A stretch of 64,000 nt of DNA from contig NZ_CP106869.1 of assembly GCF_025665335.1 (NCBI RefSeq), positions 3,312,501 through 3,376,500 on the forward strand. The letters run 5' to 3'. The DNA comes from Xanthomonas sp. AM6. Its GTDB lineage: Bacteria; Pseudomonadota; Gammaproteobacteria; Xanthomonadales; Xanthomonadaceae. Below the pieces are notes generated by a model. It ran no database searches. It saw nothing but the letters and a program-made list of their open reading frames with translations, and was not told where the DNA came from. The translations under genes and the position numbers were made by a program. Shown piece by piece: positions 1-9,616 of this stretch (the stretch's first letter is position 1; each line of letters starts with the position of its first letter).

Positions 1-626
1 GTCCAGCCTGACCACACTCGGTTGCGCTAGCGATTCATTCATCGTGCTTACGAAAAATCCACCTGTGACTGTTGGCTGTCCTGTCGCGCATCGGACCACT
101 GCGGCGACGCCTGCGGCTGGCAACGCCGCTACCGTTGGCCGGCCGCCGGCGCGGAGCGAGATCGCGCGGCCATCTCGCCGACCAGGCATCCCGGGCGCTC
201 GCCCGGCCGCAGGTCGGCATCGCGCGCCAGCGTGTGCCACCGGCCAGCGCCAGCGCGCTCCATCCGATCCGCTGCAGATGGCGGCGCGATGGCTGCATTG
301 CAAGCTCCTGCGCCGGATCGTGCGCCAAGGCCCGCATGTTCGCCGCCAAGCCAGGAGCTGCATCCACAGCTCCAGCCAAAGCGCACTCCATCCGATCCGC
401 TGTAGATCGCGGCGCAACGGATGCATTGCAGGTTTTTCCTGCGCCGGGTCGTGCGCCGAGACCTGCGCCCAGATCTGCACGTTCGCCGCCAACCCGGAAA
501 CCCGCATCGACACCACCAGTCTAAGCCGTTCGCAGCCGCACCACATCTGCCATGCGCCGCCTCCCCGGCTTCGCGCGCAGGTGCTAGTGTGCGCGGCTCC
601 CCGTTCCCGTCCCCCGCAGGCACGCG
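1..626. other. Gene-free left edge
   Basis: I see no convincing gene here. Open frames exist on both strands, but the best (minus strand, 35-391) is proline/arginine/alanine-rich, matches no family I know and runs through a duplicated segment (254-512). The last 60 bases before 627 would hold the promoter of the MATE gene; no clear -35/-10 pair stands out. Confidence 0.6.
254..512. repeat. Imperfect tandem duplication, about 120 bp, two copies
   Basis: Copy 1 spans about 254-367 and copy 2 about 381-512. Both begin GCGC(G/A)CTCCATCCGATCCG. They share in order a GATCCGCTG(C/T)AGAT core, TGCATTGCA, CCTGCGCCGG and GTTCGCCGCCAA, with substitutions and a few indels. The copies have diverged enough to show the duplication is not recent. 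Function is unknown. Confidence 0.75.
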
Positions 627-2087
627 ATGGCCAAGTCCGCCGCTCTCACCGAAGGCCCGATCGGCCGGCAGCTGCTGCTGTTCTCGCTGCCGATCCTGGC
701 CGGGAACATCGCGCAGTCGCTGAACGGGTCGGTCAATGCGATCTGGGTGGGCCGCTACCTCGGCGAGGCGGCGCTGACCGCGGCGGCCAACGCCAACAGC
801 ATCATGTTCTTCCTGATCGGCTCGGTCTTCGGCATCGGCATGGCCTCCACCATCCTGATCGGCCAGGCCATGGGCCGCGGCGACGTGGCGCAGGCGCGGC
901 GGGTGATGGGCACCAGCGCGACCTTCTTCATCGGCATCTCGGTGCTGATCGCGGCCGGCGGCTGGTGGCTGGCGCGGCACCTGCTGGCGGCGATGGGCAC
1001 GCCGGCCGCCTCGCTGCCGCTGGCCGAGGCCTACCTGCGGGTGATCTTCCTGGCGATGCCGCTGCTGTACGCGTTCGCGTTCCTGTCCGCGGCGCTGCGC
1101 GGCACCGGCGATTCGCGCACGCCGTTCCGCTTCCTGCTGCTGTCGGTGGCGCTGGACATCGGCTTCAATCCGCTGCTGCTGTTCGGGCTGGGGCCGTTCC
1201 CGAAGCTGGGCATCGCCGGCGCCGCCTGGGCCACGCTGATCGCGCAGGGCATCGCCCTGGCCGGGCTGCTGCTGTACCTGCGCCACACGCGCCACGTGCT
1301 GTGGCTGGGCCGCCAGGATGCGCGGCTGTTCCGCATCGATCCGACGATCCTGCGCGCGCTGGTGGTCAAGGGCGTGCCGATGGGCCTGCAGATGGTGCTG
1401 ATCTCGCTGGCGATGATCGTGATGATGTCGATGGTCAACGGCTACGGCACCGACACCTCGGCCGCCTACGGCGCCGCGCTGCAGCTGTGGACCTACCTGC
1501 AGATGCCGGCGATGGCGATCGGCGCGGCGTGCTCGTCGATGGCCGCGCAGAACGTCGGCGCGCAACGCTGGGACCGGGTCGCGGCGACCGCGCGGCAGGG
1601 CGTGCTGTTCAACTTCCTGCTGACCGGCGCGCTGATCGCGCCGCTGATCCTGCTCGACCGCTGGACCCTGGCGCTGTTCCTGCCGCCGCACAGCGCCGCG
1701 CTGGAGATCGCGCGCCACCTCAACCATATCGCGGTGTGGTCGTTCCTGTTCTTCGGCGTGACCTTCGTGATCTCCGGCGTGGTCCGCGCCACCGGCGCGG
1801 TGATCCCGCCGCTGCTGATCCTGGCGCTGTCGCTGTGGGGCATCCGCGTGCCGTTCGCGCAGTTGCTGCAGCCGCACCTGGGCGCCGATGCGGTGTGGTG
1901 GAGCTTCCCGACCAGCGCGACCTGCGCGATGCTGATGTCGCTGGCCTATTACCGCTGGGGCAACTGGCGCAAGGCGCAGATGCTGGCCAAGCCGCGCCCG
2001 GAGGAAATGGCCCACCCCGCGGAAGTGCCGGCGCAGCCGCCCGCGCCGGTCGCGGACGTGCCGGTCGCGCAGGGGCGGGCGCGCTGA
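627..2087 (+). CDS. MATE family multidrug/Na+ antiporter
   Basis: A 486-residue inner-membrane transporter of the multidrug and toxic compound extrusion family, which expels organic cations or drugs in exchange for H+ or Na+. It shows about twelve hydrophobic segments in two MatE repeats (roughly residues 17-177 and 245-405). The start of the family is clear in the LPILAGNIAQSLNGSVNAIW stretch and in GQAMGRGD after the second helix. The last 40 residues are a hydrophilic Ala/Pro-rich tail. The ATG at 627 follows a GCAGG ribosome site. The gene stands alone on the plus strand, with the convergent ribosomal operon ending downstream. The substrate cannot be told from sequence. Confidence 0.93.
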   Translation: MAKSAALTEGPIGRQLLLFSLPILAGNIAQSLNGSVNAIWVGRYLGEAALTAAANANSIMFFLIGSVFGIGMASTILIGQAMGRGDVAQARRVMGTSATFFIGISVLIAAGGWWLARHLLAAMGTPAASLPLAEAYLRVIFLAMPLLYAFAFLSAALRGTGDSRTPFRFLLLSVALDIGFNPLLLFGLGPFPKLGIAGAAWATLIAQGIALAGLLLYLRHTRHVLWLGRQDARLFRIDPTILRALVVKGVPMGLQMVLISLAMIVMMSMVNGYGTDTSAAYGAALQLWTYLQMPAMAIGAACSSMAAQNVGAQRWDRVAATARQGVLFNFLLTGALIAPLILLDRWTLALFLPPHSAALEIARHLNHIAVWSFLFFGVTFVISGVVRATGAVIPPLLILALSLWGIRVPFAQLLQPHLGADAVWWSFPTSATCAMLMSLAYYRWGNWRKAQMLAKPRPEEMAHPAEVPAQPPAPVADVPVAQGRAR

Positions 2088-2168
2088 GCGCTGGTATTCG
2101 CGGTTCGGTCCAGGCGATAGCGCCTGTGGGCACTCCTTCAGGCGCGGCAGGCCTGCTCGGTAACGCCC

Positions 2169-2342
2169 GTGGCGACTGAAGTCGCTCCTGCATACAGCCT
2201 GCGGCAACTGCGCGAAAACACTCTCGCTTCGTCTCGGCCGAAGCGGCATCGAGGGAACGCGGTCAAGCTGACGCCGCCGAGGCTTGGCCGCACGGAGGGT
2301 CCGCGGCTGCGTTCGGTCGCGGTTGAAACCGCCCCTGCAGGA
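2169..2342. repeat. Two degenerate REP-like palindromes
   Basis: Copy 1 (2169-2190) reads GGCGACTGAAGTCGCTCCTG and copy 2 (2316-2342) reads GTCGCGGTTGAAACCGCCCC. Both are variants of the GTCGCGGCTGAAGCCGCTCC palindrome that recurs at 9495, 37271, 40474 and 45514. Confidence 0.6.
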
Positions 2343-2470
2343 AGCTGACTGCGCACTGCAGGAAGGACTCCAGCCCCGACCGGAATCTCCAGTCCGCGCC
2401 ATGCCCAACACACGCCGGCACATCGGACGCAACGGCGCGTCGCTCCGACATCGCAGTCATACCGCCCCAC

Positions 2471-2500
2471 AAACGCAAACGGCCGCCCGAAGGCGGCCGT
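2471..2500 (-). terminator. Intrinsic terminator of the rpsP-rimM-trmD-rplS operon
   Basis: A 9-bp perfect stem (2479-2487 with 2492-2500) closed by a TTCG tetraloop on the minus strand is followed by a T-rich run (GTTTGCGTTT). It sits 29 bases past the rplS stop. Confidence 0.85.
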
Positions 2501-2528
2501 CGCGGCAGCGACCGGAGTCGCTGGGGTC

Positions 2529-2945
2529 TTACTCGGCCTTGGCGGCGGCCGCAGCGGCCTGGCGCGCGACCTTGGCCTGCGCAGCGGCGGCCAGATCTTC
2601 CTTGATGCGGGCGGCCTTGCCTTCCAGGCCACGCAGGTAGTACAGCTTGCCGGCGCGGACCTTGCCGCGGCGCTTCACTTCGACCGAGTCGATGATGGCG
2701 CTGTGGCTCTGGAACACGCGCTCCACGCCGAAGCCGTGGGAGATCTTGCGCACGGTGAACGAGGAGTTCAGGCCGGCGTTCTTGGTGCCGATCACCACGC
2801 CTTCGTAGGCCTGCACGCGCTCGCGGTTGCCTTCCTTCACCTTGACGTTGACGACGATGGTGTCGCCCTGGTTGAACTCCGGCAGCTTGCGCTGGATCTG
2901 GGCGGCTTCGAAGTCGGCCAGGATGGTCTTGTTGAGCTTGCTCAT
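2529..2945 (-). CDS. rplS: 50S ribosomal protein L19
   Basis: L19 sits at the interface of the large and small subunits near the A site. The 138-residue product begins [16 protein letters not shown] and contains the conserved [26 protein letters not shown] and [20 protein letters not shown] blocks. The usual length is about 115; the excess is a C-terminal Ala/Lys tail from about residue 115. I chose the ATG at 2943-2945, where the family begins, rather than an in-frame start 108 bases upstream. It is the last gene of the ribosomal operon, 132 bases after trmD, and ends just before a strong terminator. Confidence 0.98.
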   Translation of the reverse strand: MSKLNKTILADFEAAQIQRKLPEFNQGDTIVVNVKVKEGNRERVQAYEGVVIGTKNAGLNSSFTVRKISHGFGVERVFQSHSAIIDSVEVKRRGKVRAGKLYYLRGLEGKAARIKEDLAAAAQAKVARQAAAAAAKAE

Positions 2946-3077
2946 GGTGGGCACCGCTTGTGTCTGGTGAGGTGGTCCGGCAGTCGCCGCACGGCGATTG
3001 CGCGATATACGGATGGGCCAAGCACAGAAGGGCTTGACCGGAAAGCCGGGCATTTTAACCCAGTCGTGCCGCCGTGG

Positions 3078-3860
3078 CTAGGGCTTGGATGGATTTTCCT
3101 GCGCGGGCGCCGGATCGGCCTGCAGGCCCTGGCGGAATTCCTCCAGCAGCCGCCGGTCGGCCGCGCCCAGCGCTGCCTCGTCCAGCAGCTCCGGGCGCCG
3201 CAGCCAGGTCCGGCCCAACGCCTGCATGCGCCGCCAGCGCGCGATCGCGGCGTGGTTGCCGGAGCGCAGGATGGCCGGCACCTCGCCCAGCGCGTGTTCG
3301 CGCGGGTGGGTGTAGTGCGGGCAGTCGAGCAGGCCGTCCGGGCCTTCGAAGCTGTCCTGGGCGGCGGACTCGGCGTCGTTCAGCGCGCCCTCCTGCAGCC
3401 GGGTCACCGCGTCGACCAGCACTGCCGCGGCGAGCTCGCCGCCGGACAGCACGTAGTCGCCGATCGAGATCTCCTCGTCCACCGCGGCGGCGACGAAGCG
3501 TTCGTCCACGCCTTCGTAGCGGCCGCACAGCAGCACCAGCCGCGGCAGCGCCGCCAGCTGGCGCGCCTTGGCCTGGGTCAGCGGCGTGCCCTGCGGGCTC
3601 AGGTAGATCACCGGCGCCGGCTGCGGGTCGGCCTCACGCACCGCCTGCAGGCAGGCCTGCAGCGGCTCGATCATCATCACCATGCCGGGGCCACCGCCGA
3701 ACGGGCGGTCGTCCACCTTGCGGTAGCCGCCGCTGGCGTAGTCGCGCGGGTTCCAGCCGTGCAGCGCCAGCAGCGCGCGCTCCTGCGCACGCCCGACCAC
3801 GCCGAACGCGGCGCACTGGGCGACGAACTCGGGGAACAGGCTGATGACGTCGATGCGCAT
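3078..3860 (-). CDS. trmD: tRNA (guanine-N1-)-methyltransferase TrmD
   Basis: Methylates G37 next to the anticodon in tRNAs reading CNN-type codons, using S-adenosylmethionine, and so prevents +1 frameshifting. The 260 residues start [12 protein letters not shown]. The trefoil-knot SAM site is visible in [12 protein letters not shown] (111-122) and [14 protein letters not shown] (132-145). The N-terminal GGGPGMVM loop is at about 55-62. Length and motifs are normal for the family. It lies between rimM and rplS, as in most gammaproteobacteria. Confidence 0.98.
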   Translation of the reverse strand: MRIDVISLFPEFVAQCAAFGVVGRAQERALLALHGWNPRDYASGGYRKVDDRPFGGGPGMVMMIEPLQACLQAVREADPQPAPVIYLSPQGTPLTQAKARQLAALPRLVLLCGRYEGVDERFVAAAVDEEISIGDYVLSGGELAAAVLVDAVTRLQEGALNDAESAAQDSFEGPDGLLDCPHYTHPREHALGEVPAILRSGNHAAIARWRRMQALGRTWLRRPELLDEAALGAADRRLLEEFRQGLQADPAPAQENPSKP

Positions 3861-3866
3861 GAGGCC

Positions 3867-3898
3867 GGGAATGGAGAGTCGAAAATGGGGAATGGGAA
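3867..3898. repeat. GGGAATGG short-repeat patch
   Basis: The trmD-rimM spacer carries near-repeats of GGGAATGG (GGGAATGGAGAGTC, then ATGGGGAATGGGAA). Similar GGGAAT-type runs are common between genes in xanthomonads (known from general experience, not tested here). A short GCGGCCGCATGGCCGC hairpin follows. Confidence 0.45.
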
Positions 3899-3933
3899 CA
3901 GCAAGAGCGAAAGCGGCCGCATGGCCGCCTCGC

Positions 3934-4446
3934 TCAGAACTCGGGGTCCCAATCGACGACGATCAGGTTGGCGTCGAAATCCACCGACTTGACGTAGTCC
4001 GGCTGCACGAACGGCAGCAGCCGCTCGCGGTCGCCGCGCACCACCAGCACGTCGTTGGCGCCGTTGGAGAACAGGTGCGAGACCTGCCCCAGCGCCACGC
4101 CCTCGACGGTGCGCACGTCCAGGCCTTCCAGGTCCACCCAGTAGTACTCGTCGGGCTTGGGCGGCGGCAGGGTGTCGCGCGCCACGTAGATCTCGGTGCC
4201 GCGCAGCGCCTCGACCGCGTCGCGATCGGTGACGTCGGGCAAGGTGACGACCAGATGCTTGCTGGATTCGCGCCCGCGCACGCCGCTGAGGGTGCTCTCG
4301 CTGCCGTCGGGCTTGCGCACGATCCAGGGCTGATAGCGAAAAATGGCGAGGCGCGGCTCGGTCCACGACTCGAGCTTGGCCTCGCCACGTACGCCGAAGG
4401 CGCCCAGGATCCTGCCCAGCAGGATGCGGCGCTGGCTGTCTTTCAT
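3934..4446 (-). CDS. rimM: 16S rRNA processing protein RimM
   Basis: A ribosome-assembly factor that binds S19 in the 30S head and is needed for 16S rRNA maturation. The 170-residue product has the N-terminal RimM barrel with [17 protein letters not shown] (9-25) and a C-terminal PRC-barrel that includes [13 protein letters not shown]. The length is typical. It starts 42 bases after rpsP and is followed by a 73-base spacer with short repeats before trmD. The operon order is conserved. Confidence 0.97.
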   Translation of the reverse strand: MKDSQRRILLGRILGAFGVRGEAKLESWTEPRLAIFRYQPWIVRKPDGSESTLSGVRGRESSKHLVVTLPDVTDRDAVEALRGTEIYVARDTLPPPKPDEYYWVDLEGLDVRTVEGVALGQVSHLFSNGANDVLVVRGDRERLLPFVQPDYVKSVDFDANLIVVDWDPEF

Positions 4447-4488
4447 GGGTGCAAAACCGAAGGGCCGCGCGTGGCGCGGCCCGCAGGA

Positions 4489-4749
4489 TCAGGCCGCGGC
4501 GGCCTGGGCCTTGGTCGCTTCCTTGTACAGGTTGCGCACCTTGTCGGTCAGCTGCGCGCCATTGGAGACCCAATGGTCCACGCGCGGCAGGTCGAGCACG
4601 ATGCGCGGCTCGGCGCCCTGCGCGACCGGGTTGTAGTAGCCCAGGCGCTCGATGTTGCGGCCGTCGCGCGCGCTGCGCACGTCGGTGACGATGATGTGGT
4701 AGAAGGGGCGCTTCTTGGCGCCGCCACGGGTAAGGCGAATCTTGACCAT
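4489..4749 (-). CDS. rpsP: 30S ribosomal protein S16
   Basis: A small-subunit protein needed for 30S assembly. The 86 residues begin [19 protein letters not shown] and contain the [19 protein letters not shown] and [17 protein letters not shown]-like blocks typical of S16. First gene of the rpsP-rimM-trmD-rplS operon, with a near-consensus promoter 50-80 bases upstream. Confidence 0.98.
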   Translation of the reverse strand: MVKIRLTRGGAKKRPFYHIIVTDVRSARDGRNIERLGYYNPVAQGAEPRIVLDLPRVDHWVSNGAQLTDKVRNLYKEATKAQAAAA

Positions 4750-4800
4750 GGTGAGTTTTCCGGTGTTGCCCAGTCGCCAGGATGGCGCGGTAAGCCGGCG

Positions 4801-4829
4801 ATTATAGCGGGCGCCCGGAACGCTGCCAA
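4801..4829 (-). promoter_or_regulatory. Sigma-70 promoter of the rpsP operon
   Basis: On the minus strand TTGGCA (4824-4829) is separated by 17 bases from a perfect TATAAT (4801-4806). Transcription would start near 4794, about 45 bases before the rpsP ATG. Confidence 0.85.
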
Positions 4830-4845
4830 GTCGCCCCCCGATTCG

Positions 4846-5649
4846 TCAGATCGCTTGCCAGGGCTGGGTCTGCACGGCTTCGTTCAGCATCCGCAACAGC
4901 TCGTCGGCCGGCGCCAGCGGCCGCCCGTCGATGGCGGCGATGGCCTGCTGGCCGCGCGCATTGCAGGCGAACACCGCCCAGCCCCCCGCCAGCACGTCCT
5001 GCAGCTGCAGCGGCCGCACCTGTTGCGCCACGCCGAGCGCGGCCAGGCCGGCCTGCAGCAGCCGCTCCTGGGTGCCGCGCAGGGCCGGCGCCTGCGGCCA
5101 CACCACGCCCTGCCCGTCCCACGCGCCCAGGTTCCAGATCGATCCCTCGGCGACCAGGCCCTGCGCGTCGACGAACAGCGCATCGTCGAAACCGGCCTGC
5201 AACGCGAGCCGACGCTGGTGGAACAGCGCGAAGGTGCCGGCGTGCTTGATCTGCGGCAGTTCGCGCTGGAACACCACGCTGCGCACCCGCAGCGGCGTGG
5301 CGTCGGCCTGTGCGGGCGCGGCCAGCGAGACCAGCAGCTGCGCCGCGCAGGCCGCATCCGCGCGGCGGAAATCGAAGTCCGGCGCGAACACGCTGGCGCG
5401 CAGCGACGCGTCGCCGCTGCCGAATGCGTGCAGCGCGGCGCGCAACTCGGCGCGGATCCGCTCGGCCGGCAGTTCGCTGCCGAACAGCGCGCGGGTGGCC
5501 GCATCGAGCCGCTGCAGATGCAGGTCGAACCCGCGCACCGCGCCGTTGCGCACCTGCATCGTGCTGAAGTGGCCGTAGTTGACCAGCGCCGGCGCGGCCA
5601 GCGCGGCCGCGCTCGCCGGGCGTCCGTTGCAGAACAGCTGCGCGCTCAC
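4846..5649 (-). CDS. Class IV aminotransferase, aminodeoxychorismate lyase-like
   Basis: A PLP-fold type IV enzyme, probably converting 4-amino-4-deoxychorismate to p-aminobenzoate for folate, though branched-chain or D-amino-acid transamination is an alternative. The 267 residues include [15 protein letters not shown] near the N-terminus, the PLP-lysine region QIKHAGTF and [12 protein letters not shown], which corresponds to the family's E-x-x-x-x-N cofactor loop. I place the start at GTG 5647-5649, because the frame opens directly into VSAQLFCNG and this GTG overlaps the TGA of the upstream monooxygenase (GTGA), implying translational coupling. An ATG further upstream would lie wholly inside the previous gene. 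Confidence 0.8.
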   Translation of the reverse strand: MSAQLFCNGRPASAAALAAPALVNYGHFSTMQVRNGAVRGFDLHLQRLDAATRALFGSELPAERIRAELRAALHAFGSGDASLRASVFAPDFDFRRADAACAAQLLVSLAAPAQADATPLRVRSVVFQRELPQIKHAGTFALFHQRRLALQAGFDDALFVDAQGLVAEGSIWNLGAWDGQGVVWPQAPALRGTQERLLQAGLAALGVAQQVRPLQLQDVLAGGWAVFACNARGQQAIAAIDGRPLAPADELLRMLNEAVQTQPWQAI

Positions 5650-6716
5650 AGCAGCGCCTGCGCCTGATCCCACCAGGTCTGCACCAGCGCCGCCGCCGGC
5701 TGCGCCGGCGCCATCCACGCCGATTGGCCGGCCCAGGCCTGCATCGCCGCCAGCCGGTCTTCGCGCGCGGCGGCCTGGCGCATCGGCGCGGTCAGCCCGC
5801 GCTGCACCGGGTAGGGGCGCGGTGGCGGCGCCGTCGGTTCGGCCGCGGCGCGCACGTAGTCGGTGGCCAGGCCACGGCCGAGACGGCCGGAGAAGGCACG
5901 GGTCAGCGCGGTCTGTTCCGGCTCGGCGTCTGCCAGCGCCTCGGCCCAGGCCGGCGCCAGCGCCGCCTCTGGGGTGCGCAGGAAGGCGGTGCCGATCTGT
6001 ACCGCGCTAGCCCCCAGGGTCAGCGCCGCGGCGATGCCGCGGCCATCGGCGATGCCGCCGGCGGCGATCACCGGCACGTCGAGCCGGTCGGCCAGCCGCG
6101 GCAGCAGCGCGAACAGCCCGGTCAGCTGCTGCTCGGCACGCGCGGCATCGAACGCGCCGCGGTGGCCGCCGGCCTCCGCGCCCTGCGCGACCACCGCATC
6201 GGCACCGGCCGCCTGCGCCGCCAGCGCCTCGTCCAGGGTGGTGGCGCAGGCGAACCAGGCGATGCCGGCCTGCTTCAGCTGCGCGACGAAGGCGGGCGGA
6301 AACAGGCCCATGATCGACGAGGCCACCGCCGGGCGTGCGGCAAGCAGCGCGGCGCATTGCGCTTGGAAATCGGCCGGACCGGCGTCGCCGGCGGCCGCGT
6401 CCACCGGCGGCCCCCACTGCGCCAGAAAATCGCACATGGCGGCCTCCGCGGCGGCATCGCGCAGCGGCGGCGGGTCGGGCACCCACAGGTTGACCTGCGC
6501 CGGCCCGCTGCTGTCGCGCCGGAACGCATCCATCCAGGTGCCGATGTCGGCGGCCGACGACAGCACCGCGCCCATCGCGCCCATGCCGCCGGCCTGCGCG
6601 ACCGCCACCGACAACGGCACCGGGCAGGCGCCGGCCATCGGCGCCAGCAGGATCGGCGTGCGCAGGCCGAAGTGCGCGCAGAACGCGGTCACGCGGTGGT
6701 GCAGGGAATCGTTCAT
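5646..6716 (-). CDS. Nitronate monooxygenase / NAD(P)H-dependent flavin oxidoreductase
   Basis: An FMN-dependent TIM-barrel enzyme of the 2-nitropropane dioxygenase family, which detoxifies alkyl nitronates such as 3-nitropropionate. The 356-residue product has the family's PILLAPMAG start (about 24-32), the catalytic-histidine motif [10 protein letters not shown] and the phosphate-binding [15 protein letters not shown] segment. The start is the ATG at 6714-6716, where the family begins; the open frame extends 318 bases further through non-coding sequence. Its stop overlaps the start of the class IV aminotransferase. No clear functional link between the two is known to me. Confidence 0.88.
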   Translation of the reverse strand: MNDSLHHRVTAFCAHFGLRTPILLAPMAGACPVPLSVAVAQAGGMGAMGAVLSSAADIGTWMDAFRRDSSGPAQVNLWVPDPPPLRDAAAEAAMCDFLAQWGPPVDAAAGDAGPADFQAQCAALLAARPAVASSIMGLFPPAFVAQLKQAGIAWFACATTLDEALAAQAAGADAVVAQGAEAGGHRGAFDAARAEQQLTGLFALLPRLADRLDVPVIAAGGIADGRGIAAALTLGASAVQIGTAFLRTPEAALAPAWAEALADAEPEQTALTRAFSGRLGRGLATDYVRAAAEPTAPPPRPYPVQRGLTAPMRQAAAREDRLAAMQAWAGQSAWMAPAQPAAALVQTWWDQAQALL

Positions 6717-7051
6717 GGCGTGGGAATGCCGCAGTCGCGGCGTGTCGGAGGATGCAGCGGATGATATCGCCGGCGTCCGCGCGGTGGTCGCCGTGCGAAA
6801 GGTGCGTGAGGGACGACGAAGGTCTCCGATCGAGAACGAGGCGGCGTGGCCACGATCTCTTCCGCCACTCCATTGCGTGGTGAGGCGCCTTCGTCCTTCC
6901 CTCACCTGGCTCGTCGATGCATGGTCGGGCGGCTTCGCGCCGTACCCTGGCCCAAGCCGCCATGAATGGCTGGGTGCTTCGTCCCACCCCTCTCCCGGGA
7001 GAGGGGCTTGAGAATGCGCCGGCTCCCTTTCCAAGGAGCCGTTGGGCGGGC
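6717..7051. other. Gene-free spacer with two inverted repeats
   Basis: Between the monooxygenase start and the ffh stop. It holds a long imperfect inverted repeat (6801-6906) and a perfect 20-bp palindrome CCCCTCTCCCGGGAGAGGGG (6987-7006). The latter has no T-run on either side, so it is not a classical terminator. No gene is supported. Confidence 0.55.
6801..6906. repeat. Imperfect inverted repeat, arms about 20 bp
   Basis: The left arm (6801-6822) contains GTGAGGGACGACGAAGG. The right arm (6888-6906) reads CCTTCGTCCTTCCCTCACC, its near complement, with about 65 bases between the arms. It could fold in RNA or be a remnant of a non-autonomous element. Confidence 0.5.
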
Positions 7052-8431
7052 TCAGCGGAACGGCAGGCCGCCGCGGCCGCCCATGCCGCCCATCATGCCC
7101 TTCATGCCGCGCATCAGGCCCTTCATGCCGCCGCCGGCCATCTTCGACATCATCTTTTCCATCTGCTGGTACTGCTTCATCAGCTTGTTGACGTCGGCCG
7201 GCTGGGTGCCGGAACCGCGGGCGATGCGGGCGCGGCGCGAACCGTTGAGCAGGGTCGGGTTGCGCCGCTCCTTCTTGGTCATCGAGCCGATGATGGCGAT
7301 CATTCGCGGCACGTCCTTGTTGCCGGCGACCTGCTGCTTGAGGTGCTCGGGGATCTGGCCCATGCCCGGCAGCTTGTCCATCAGCCCGGAGATGCCGCCC
7401 ATGTTCTGCATCTGCTCGAGCTGGTCGCGCATGTCGTTGAGGTCGAACTTCTTGCCCTTGGCGACCTTCTCGGCGAGCTTCTGCGCCTTGTCCTTGTCGA
7501 CCTGGTGCTCGACCTGCTCGACCAGCGACAGCACGTCGCCCATGTCCAGGATGCGGCTGGCCAGGCGGTCGGGATGGAACACGTCCAGGCCGTCGGGCTT
7601 CTCGCCCACGCCGATGAACTTGATCGGCTTGCCGGTGATGTAGCGCACGCTCAGCGCCGCGCCGCCGCGGGCGTCGCCGTCGGTCTTGGTCAGCACCACG
7701 CCGGTCAGCGGCAGCGCTTCGCTGAACGCCTTGGCGGTGGTGGCCGCGTCCTGGCCGGTCATCGCGTCGACCACGAACAGGGTTTCGGCCGGGTTGATCG
7801 CGGCGTGCAGCGCCTTGATCTCGGTCATCATCGCTTCGTCGATGGCCAGGCGGCCGGCGGTGTCGACCAGCAGCACGTCGACGAAGGACTTGCGCGCATC
7901 GGCGATCGCGGCGCGGACGATGTCCACCGGCTGCTGCGAGGCCTCGGACGGGAAGAACAGCACCCCGACCTGCTCGGCCAGGGTCTTGAGCTGCTCGATC
8001 GCGGCCGGGCGGTAGACGTCGGCCGAGACCACCATCACCTTCTTCTTGCGCTTTTCCTTCAGGTGCTTGGCCAGCTTGCCGACCGTGGTGGTCTTGCCCG
8101 CGCCCTGCAGGCCGGCCATCAGCACGATCGCCGGCGCCGGCACGTTGAGGTTGAGGTCGCTGGCGGCCGAGCCCATCACCGTGGTCAGCTCGTCGCGCAC
8201 GACCTTGATCAGCGCCTGGCCCGGGGTCAGGCTCTTGAGCACTTCCTGGCCGACCGCGCGCACCTTGATGCGCTCGATCAGGGCCTGCACCACCGGCAGC
8301 GCGACGTCGGCCTCGAGCAGCGCAATGCGCACTTCGCGGGTGGCTTCGCGGATGTTCTCCTCGGTCAGGCGGCCGCGCCCGCGCAGGCGCTGCATGGTGC
8401 CGGAGAGGCGTTGGGTGAGGGATTCGAACAT
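7052..8431 (-). CDS. ffh: Signal recognition particle protein Ffh
   Basis: The GTPase of the bacterial SRP. With 4.5S RNA it binds signal sequences of nascent membrane proteins and docks with FtsY. The 459 residues show the N domain, the G domain with [15 protein letters not shown] (about 109-123), DTAGR and [10 protein letters not shown], and the methionine-rich M domain with the SRP-RNA helix-turn-helix [16 protein letters not shown]. The C-terminus is a run of GMKG/GMMGG repeats. The length is normal. It is divergent from a ypjD-like gene, the same neighbour as in E. coli. Confidence 0.98.
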   Translation of the reverse strand: MFESLTQRLSGTMQRLRGRGRLTEENIREATREVRIALLEADVALPVVQALIERIKVRAVGQEVLKSLTPGQALIKVVRDELTTVMGSAASDLNLNVPAPAIVLMAGLQGAGKTTTVGKLAKHLKEKRKKKVMVVSADVYRPAAIEQLKTLAEQVGVLFFPSEASQQPVDIVRAAIADARKSFVDVLLVDTAGRLAIDEAMMTEIKALHAAINPAETLFVVDAMTGQDAATTAKAFSEALPLTGVVLTKTDGDARGGAALSVRYITGKPIKFIGVGEKPDGLDVFHPDRLASRILDMGDVLSLVEQVEHQVDKDKAQKLAEKVAKGKKFDLNDMRDQLEQMQNMGGISGLMDKLPGMGQIPEHLKQQVAGNKDVPRMIAIIGSMTKKERRNPTLLNGSRRARIARGSGTQPADVNKLMKQYQQMEKMMSKMAGGGMKGLMRGMKGMMGGMGGRGGLPFR

Positions 8432-8463
8432 GCGGGCGGGTCGCAGACGGGAAACGGCCGTCG

Positions 8464-8469
8464 ATTATA
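8464..8469 (-). promoter_or_regulatory. Probable -10 box of ffh
   Basis: A perfect TATAAT on the minus strand, 33 bases before the ffh start codon. No good -35 hexamer is present at 16-18 bases; a TTGGCG lies too close (12 bases). Confidence 0.6.
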
Positions 8470-8665
8470 GCCGCGCCTGCCCGCCAACCCCGAGACGGCC
8501 ATGCCTTGGCCCTGGCGCCGCCGCGCTACCGGCAGGCGCCCGACCCGGCGCCCTGCCCGAGGGCGCTCAGCAGGGCCCAGGCGCACCACGCGCCGCGGCC
8601 GGCGCGCGGGCCGAGGACGCCCGCCCGCCGCCACGAGCCCAGGCCCGATATGCGAAACTGGCGCG

Positions 8666-9460
8666 ATGCTCCTGATCCTCGTCGCGACCCTGCTGTACCT
8701 GACCGCCACCGGCCTGCTGGTCGGCTCGGTGGTGCGCGACCGGGTCGAGCGCAGCCGCGGCTGGCTGTGGGCGGCGCTGCCGGCGGTGGCGCTGCACGCG
8801 GGCTACCACGTGCAGGTGGCGCTGCATACCGCCGGCGGACCGGACATGCACTTCTTCGCCGCGCTGTCGCTGGTCAGCCTGGGCATGGCGCTGATGACGA
8901 CGCTGGTCGGCGCCAGCGGCCGCATGGCGGCGCTGGGGGTGGTGGTGTTCCCGCTGTCGGCCGCGCTGCTGCTGGCCTACCACTCGCACGGCCACGAACC
9001 GGCGCCGATGCTGGACTGGCGGCTGCAGCTGCACGCGTGGATGGCGCTGCTGGCCTACGCCACGCTGGGCATCGCCGCGCTGCTGGCGGTGATGCTGTGG
9101 CTGCAGGAGCGCGCGCTGCGGCGCCGCGACTTCCATCCGTGGCTGCGCGCGCTGCCGCCGCTGACCGCGCTGGAGACGCTGCTGTTCCGCACCATCGTGG
9201 TCGGCTTCATCCTGCTGACCCTGACCCTGCTGACCGGGGTGCTGTTCGTGCAGGATTTCCTGGCGCAGCGGCTGGTGCACAAGACCGTGCTCAGCGTGCT
9301 GTCGTGGATCGTGTTCGGCGCGCTGCTGTTCGGCCGCTGGCGCTATGGCTGGCGCGGGATCAAGGCGGTGCACTGGACGCTGGCGGCGATGCTGTTGCTG
9401 CTGCTGGCGTTCTTCGGCAGCAAGTTCGTGATCGAACTGGTGCTCGGCCACCCGCAGTAG
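8666..9460 (+). CDS. YpjD/CcsA-family inner-membrane protein
   Basis: A 264-residue integral membrane protein of the cytochrome c assembly (CcsA/YpjD) superfamily, with about eight hydrophobic segments. Conserved histidines occur in LHAGYHVQ (about 42-49), in LHAWMALLAYATLG and in VHKTVLSVLSW. It lacks the tryptophan-rich WWD haem-handling signature, so the YpjD branch is more likely than a true haem lyase component. I chose the ATG at 8666, which begins the first membrane helix; the upstream 55 codons are arginine-rich noise. The E. coli homologue, also next to ffh, has been linked to divalent-metal efflux/tolerance; the role here is inferred only from position. Confidence 0.8.
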   Translation: MLLILVATLLYLTATGLLVGSVVRDRVERSRGWLWAALPAVALHAGYHVQVALHTAGGPDMHFFAALSLVSLGMALMTTLVGASGRMAALGVVVFPLSAALLLAYHSHGHEPAPMLDWRLQLHAWMALLAYATLGIAALLAVMLWLQERALRRRDFHPWLRALPPLTALETLLFRTIVVGFILLTLTLLTGVLFVQDFLAQRLVHKTVLSVLSWIVFGALLFGRWRYGWRGIKAVHWTLAAMLLLLLAFFGSKFVIELVLGHPQ

Positions 9461-9494
9461 CGGCCGCGGGGCAGCCAGGGCGCCACGCTTCCCC

Positions 9495-9581
9495 TGCAGG
9501 AGCGGCTTTCAGCCGCGACAGGATGTCTCCGCAACCGAAATCCCCCTGCGCCGGCGCTGCGGCTGAAGCCGCTCCTACAGG
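9495..9581. repeat. REP-like palindrome pair, inverted
   Basis: Two copies of the GGAGCGGCTTTCAGCCGCGAC-type palindrome in opposite orientation (about 9495-9522 and 9559-9581), between convergent ends of the ypjD-like gene and galM. The pair can form strong hairpins on either strand and may protect or terminate both transcripts. Confidence 0.75.
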
Positions 9582-9616
9582 AAGCGCGCGCACTGCCGGC
9601 AGCGCTGCATCACCCC

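Larger units (their letters stand above)
2088..2528. other. Convergent intergenic region with palindromes
   Basis: Lies between the ends of the MATE gene (plus) and rplS (minus). It holds a short hairpin at 2112-2127, two degenerate copies of the Xanthomonas-type palindrome (2169-2190 and 2316-2342) and the rplS terminator. No gene is supported. Confidence 0.6.

Noticed and set aside
35-391. Minus-strand 118-codon frame at the left edge
   Set aside because: Low-complexity composition, lies across a non-coding tandem duplication, no ribosome site and no family resemblance.
6987-7006. Perfect 20-bp palindrome as the ffh terminator
   Set aside because: There is no T-run on either strand. It may be a repeat element instead, so I listed it only within the gene-free stretch.
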